Translations under genes and position numbers: made by a program
The notes under the pieces: generated by a model
Database searches by the model: none
What the model was told of the DNA's origin: nothing
What the model saw: the letters and a program-made list of their open reading frames with translations, nothing else
NCBI GenBank assembly: GCA_964409165.1
Contig: CAYPCH010000061.1
Location: 1 to 21,588, forward strand
From: CAYPCH01 sp964409165
GTDB lineage: Bacteria; Bacillota; Clostridia; Acetivibrionales; Acetivibrionaceae
DNA length: 21,588 nt
Direction: 5' to 3'
Shown: positions 20,847-21,588 of the stretch, one piece after another
Position numbering within the stretch: position 1 is the first letter of the stretch
How the letters are laid out: each line of letters begins with the position of its first letter

Positions 20847-21503
20847 TCATTGATCTTCATCAAGTCCGACAGGTTCTTCCCCCTTGGATTTTTCAAACAT
20901 CCCATTCATGACAAGCCCGGATTCAATCTGGGCATGGAAGTCTAAGTGAGAGTAGATGTCTGCCGTAGTTGAGAAAGTGCTGTGTCCAAGCCATATCTGG
21001 ATTTGCTTCATGGATATACCATTTGCCAGCAGCAGGCTGGCGTAGCTATGTCTGAGATCGTGGAAACGAATCTTTTTGAGTTCAAATTTTTCGAGCAGCC
21101 AGCTGAAATGCTCTGTGACATAATTGGGACGCATGAGCTTTCCAGTTTGATCGAGGCAAATGTAATCGAGGTATTCCCGGCAGTAAGACCGTTTAAATAA
21201 CCTGCGATACATTTCCTGTTTCTCTTTCTCAGCAAGAAGCAGCTTTTCAACTGTGGGCAGTAAAGGAAGGGTACGGAAACTGGATTTGGTTTTTAGTACA
21301 TCTTCACCGACAGCTACAAATTTTCCATCTACCTTATCTTCAATGACCTTGTGCCTAATTGAGATTGTTTTTTGTTCAAGGTTAATTGCATCCCATTTCA
21401 GCCCAAGGACTTCACTTCGCCGCAGCCCATAGTAAGCGGCCAACTTTACACAAATCTCCAAGGGATCGTCCGATACTGAAAATGTCAAGATAAAAATGCA
21501 CAT
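20847..21503 (-). pseudogene. Tyrosine recombinase/integrase, N-terminally truncated
   Basis: The 218-codon frame encodes essentially the catalytic domain of a phage/ICE-type tyrosine integrase. The catalytic residues are all visible: Arg in YYGLRRSEVLGLKW, a Lys in the following beta-hairpin region, HDLR and then LGHS, and the nucleophile Tyr in ADIYSHLD. Full-length relatives have about 150-180 more N-terminal residues (arm-binding and core-binding domains). Here family similarity begins only around SDDPLEICVKL, about ten residues into the frame, and the codons before it look unrelated, with no good ribosome binding site. It is most likely a 5'-deleted, inactive remnant. It faces the tRNA-Ser 3' end, the usual layout for an element inserted at a tRNA. 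Confidence 0.85.
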
Positions 21504-21588
21504 TTTTTATAATATAAAAGTGCACAATTATTAGTTACTACTCAGGCATTCCAAATAGACCCGATTATATGCTAACATAATAACATCA
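21481..21588. other. AT-rich sequence at the integrase break, right window edge
   Basis: Integrase similarity ends near 21480. Just beyond it is an inverted repeat, TGCAC and TTTT (21497-21506) against AAAAGTGCA (21516-21524) with one bulged A, around an AT-rich centre. I see no gene or recognisable IS end in the remaining bases. Confidence 0.4.

Overview
The window looks like a chromosomal segment from a low-GC, spore-forming, anaerobic member of the Clostridia, most like the cellulolytic Acetivibrio/Ruminiclostridium group. That placement is inferred from several things: AT-rich DNA, strong GGAGG ribosome binding sites with several TTG and GTG starts, a clostridial-type rnfCDGEAB operon, a YtvI-like sporulation membrane protein, and a large surface protein with fibronectin type III and S-layer-homology (SLH) domains. 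No 16S rRNA or other species marker is present.

Left part (1-5350). The 5' end of a secreted protein with a copper-amine-oxidase-like (stalk) domain runs off the left edge on the minus strand. Divergent from it is motA-motB, the flagellar stator pair, possibly behind a sigma-D-type promoter. A separate sigma-A promoter precedes a YqhQ/DUF1385 membrane protein and prmC (release-factor glutamine methyltransferase). prmC converges on, and overlaps by 20 bp, a minus-strand AI-2E/YtvI-like permease.

Centre (5351-12100). A near-consensus promoter and a roughly 200-nt leader with hairpin potential precede rnfC-D-G-E-A-B, the ferredoxin:NAD+ oxidoreductase that stores energy as an ion gradient. Genes C to A are packed tightly. 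Between rnfA and rnfB lies a 182-bp gap with an 18-bp tandem repeat and a possible 37-codon ORF. A hairpin terminator follows rnfB. A lone shikimate-kinase-like gene comes next, followed at a distance by a good intrinsic terminator.

Right-centre (12080-19270). A patch of repeat DNA, including a perfect 33-bp inverted repeat of REP/RAYT type, precedes a run of minus-strand genes: a pepF-M29 aminopeptidase pair overlapping by 4 bp, a MazG-like nucleotide pyrophosphohydrolase, and a 1056-residue protein with nine FN3 and three SLH domains.

Right end (19270-21588). tRNA-Arg(CCU) has its own promoter and terminator. tadA follows behind two overlapping consensus promoters; TadA makes inosine-34 in tRNA-Arg(ACG). 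Beyond it are a broken tRNA-Ser(CGA) 5' half, an integrative-element-like remnant, an intact tRNA-Ser(CGA), and a tyrosine integrase lacking its N-terminal half. This looks like a tRNA gene used repeatedly as an integration site. The main novelty candidates are the rnf leader, the small ORF inside the rnf operon, the repeat patch at 12090-12370, and the duplicated tRNA-Ser/integration scar.
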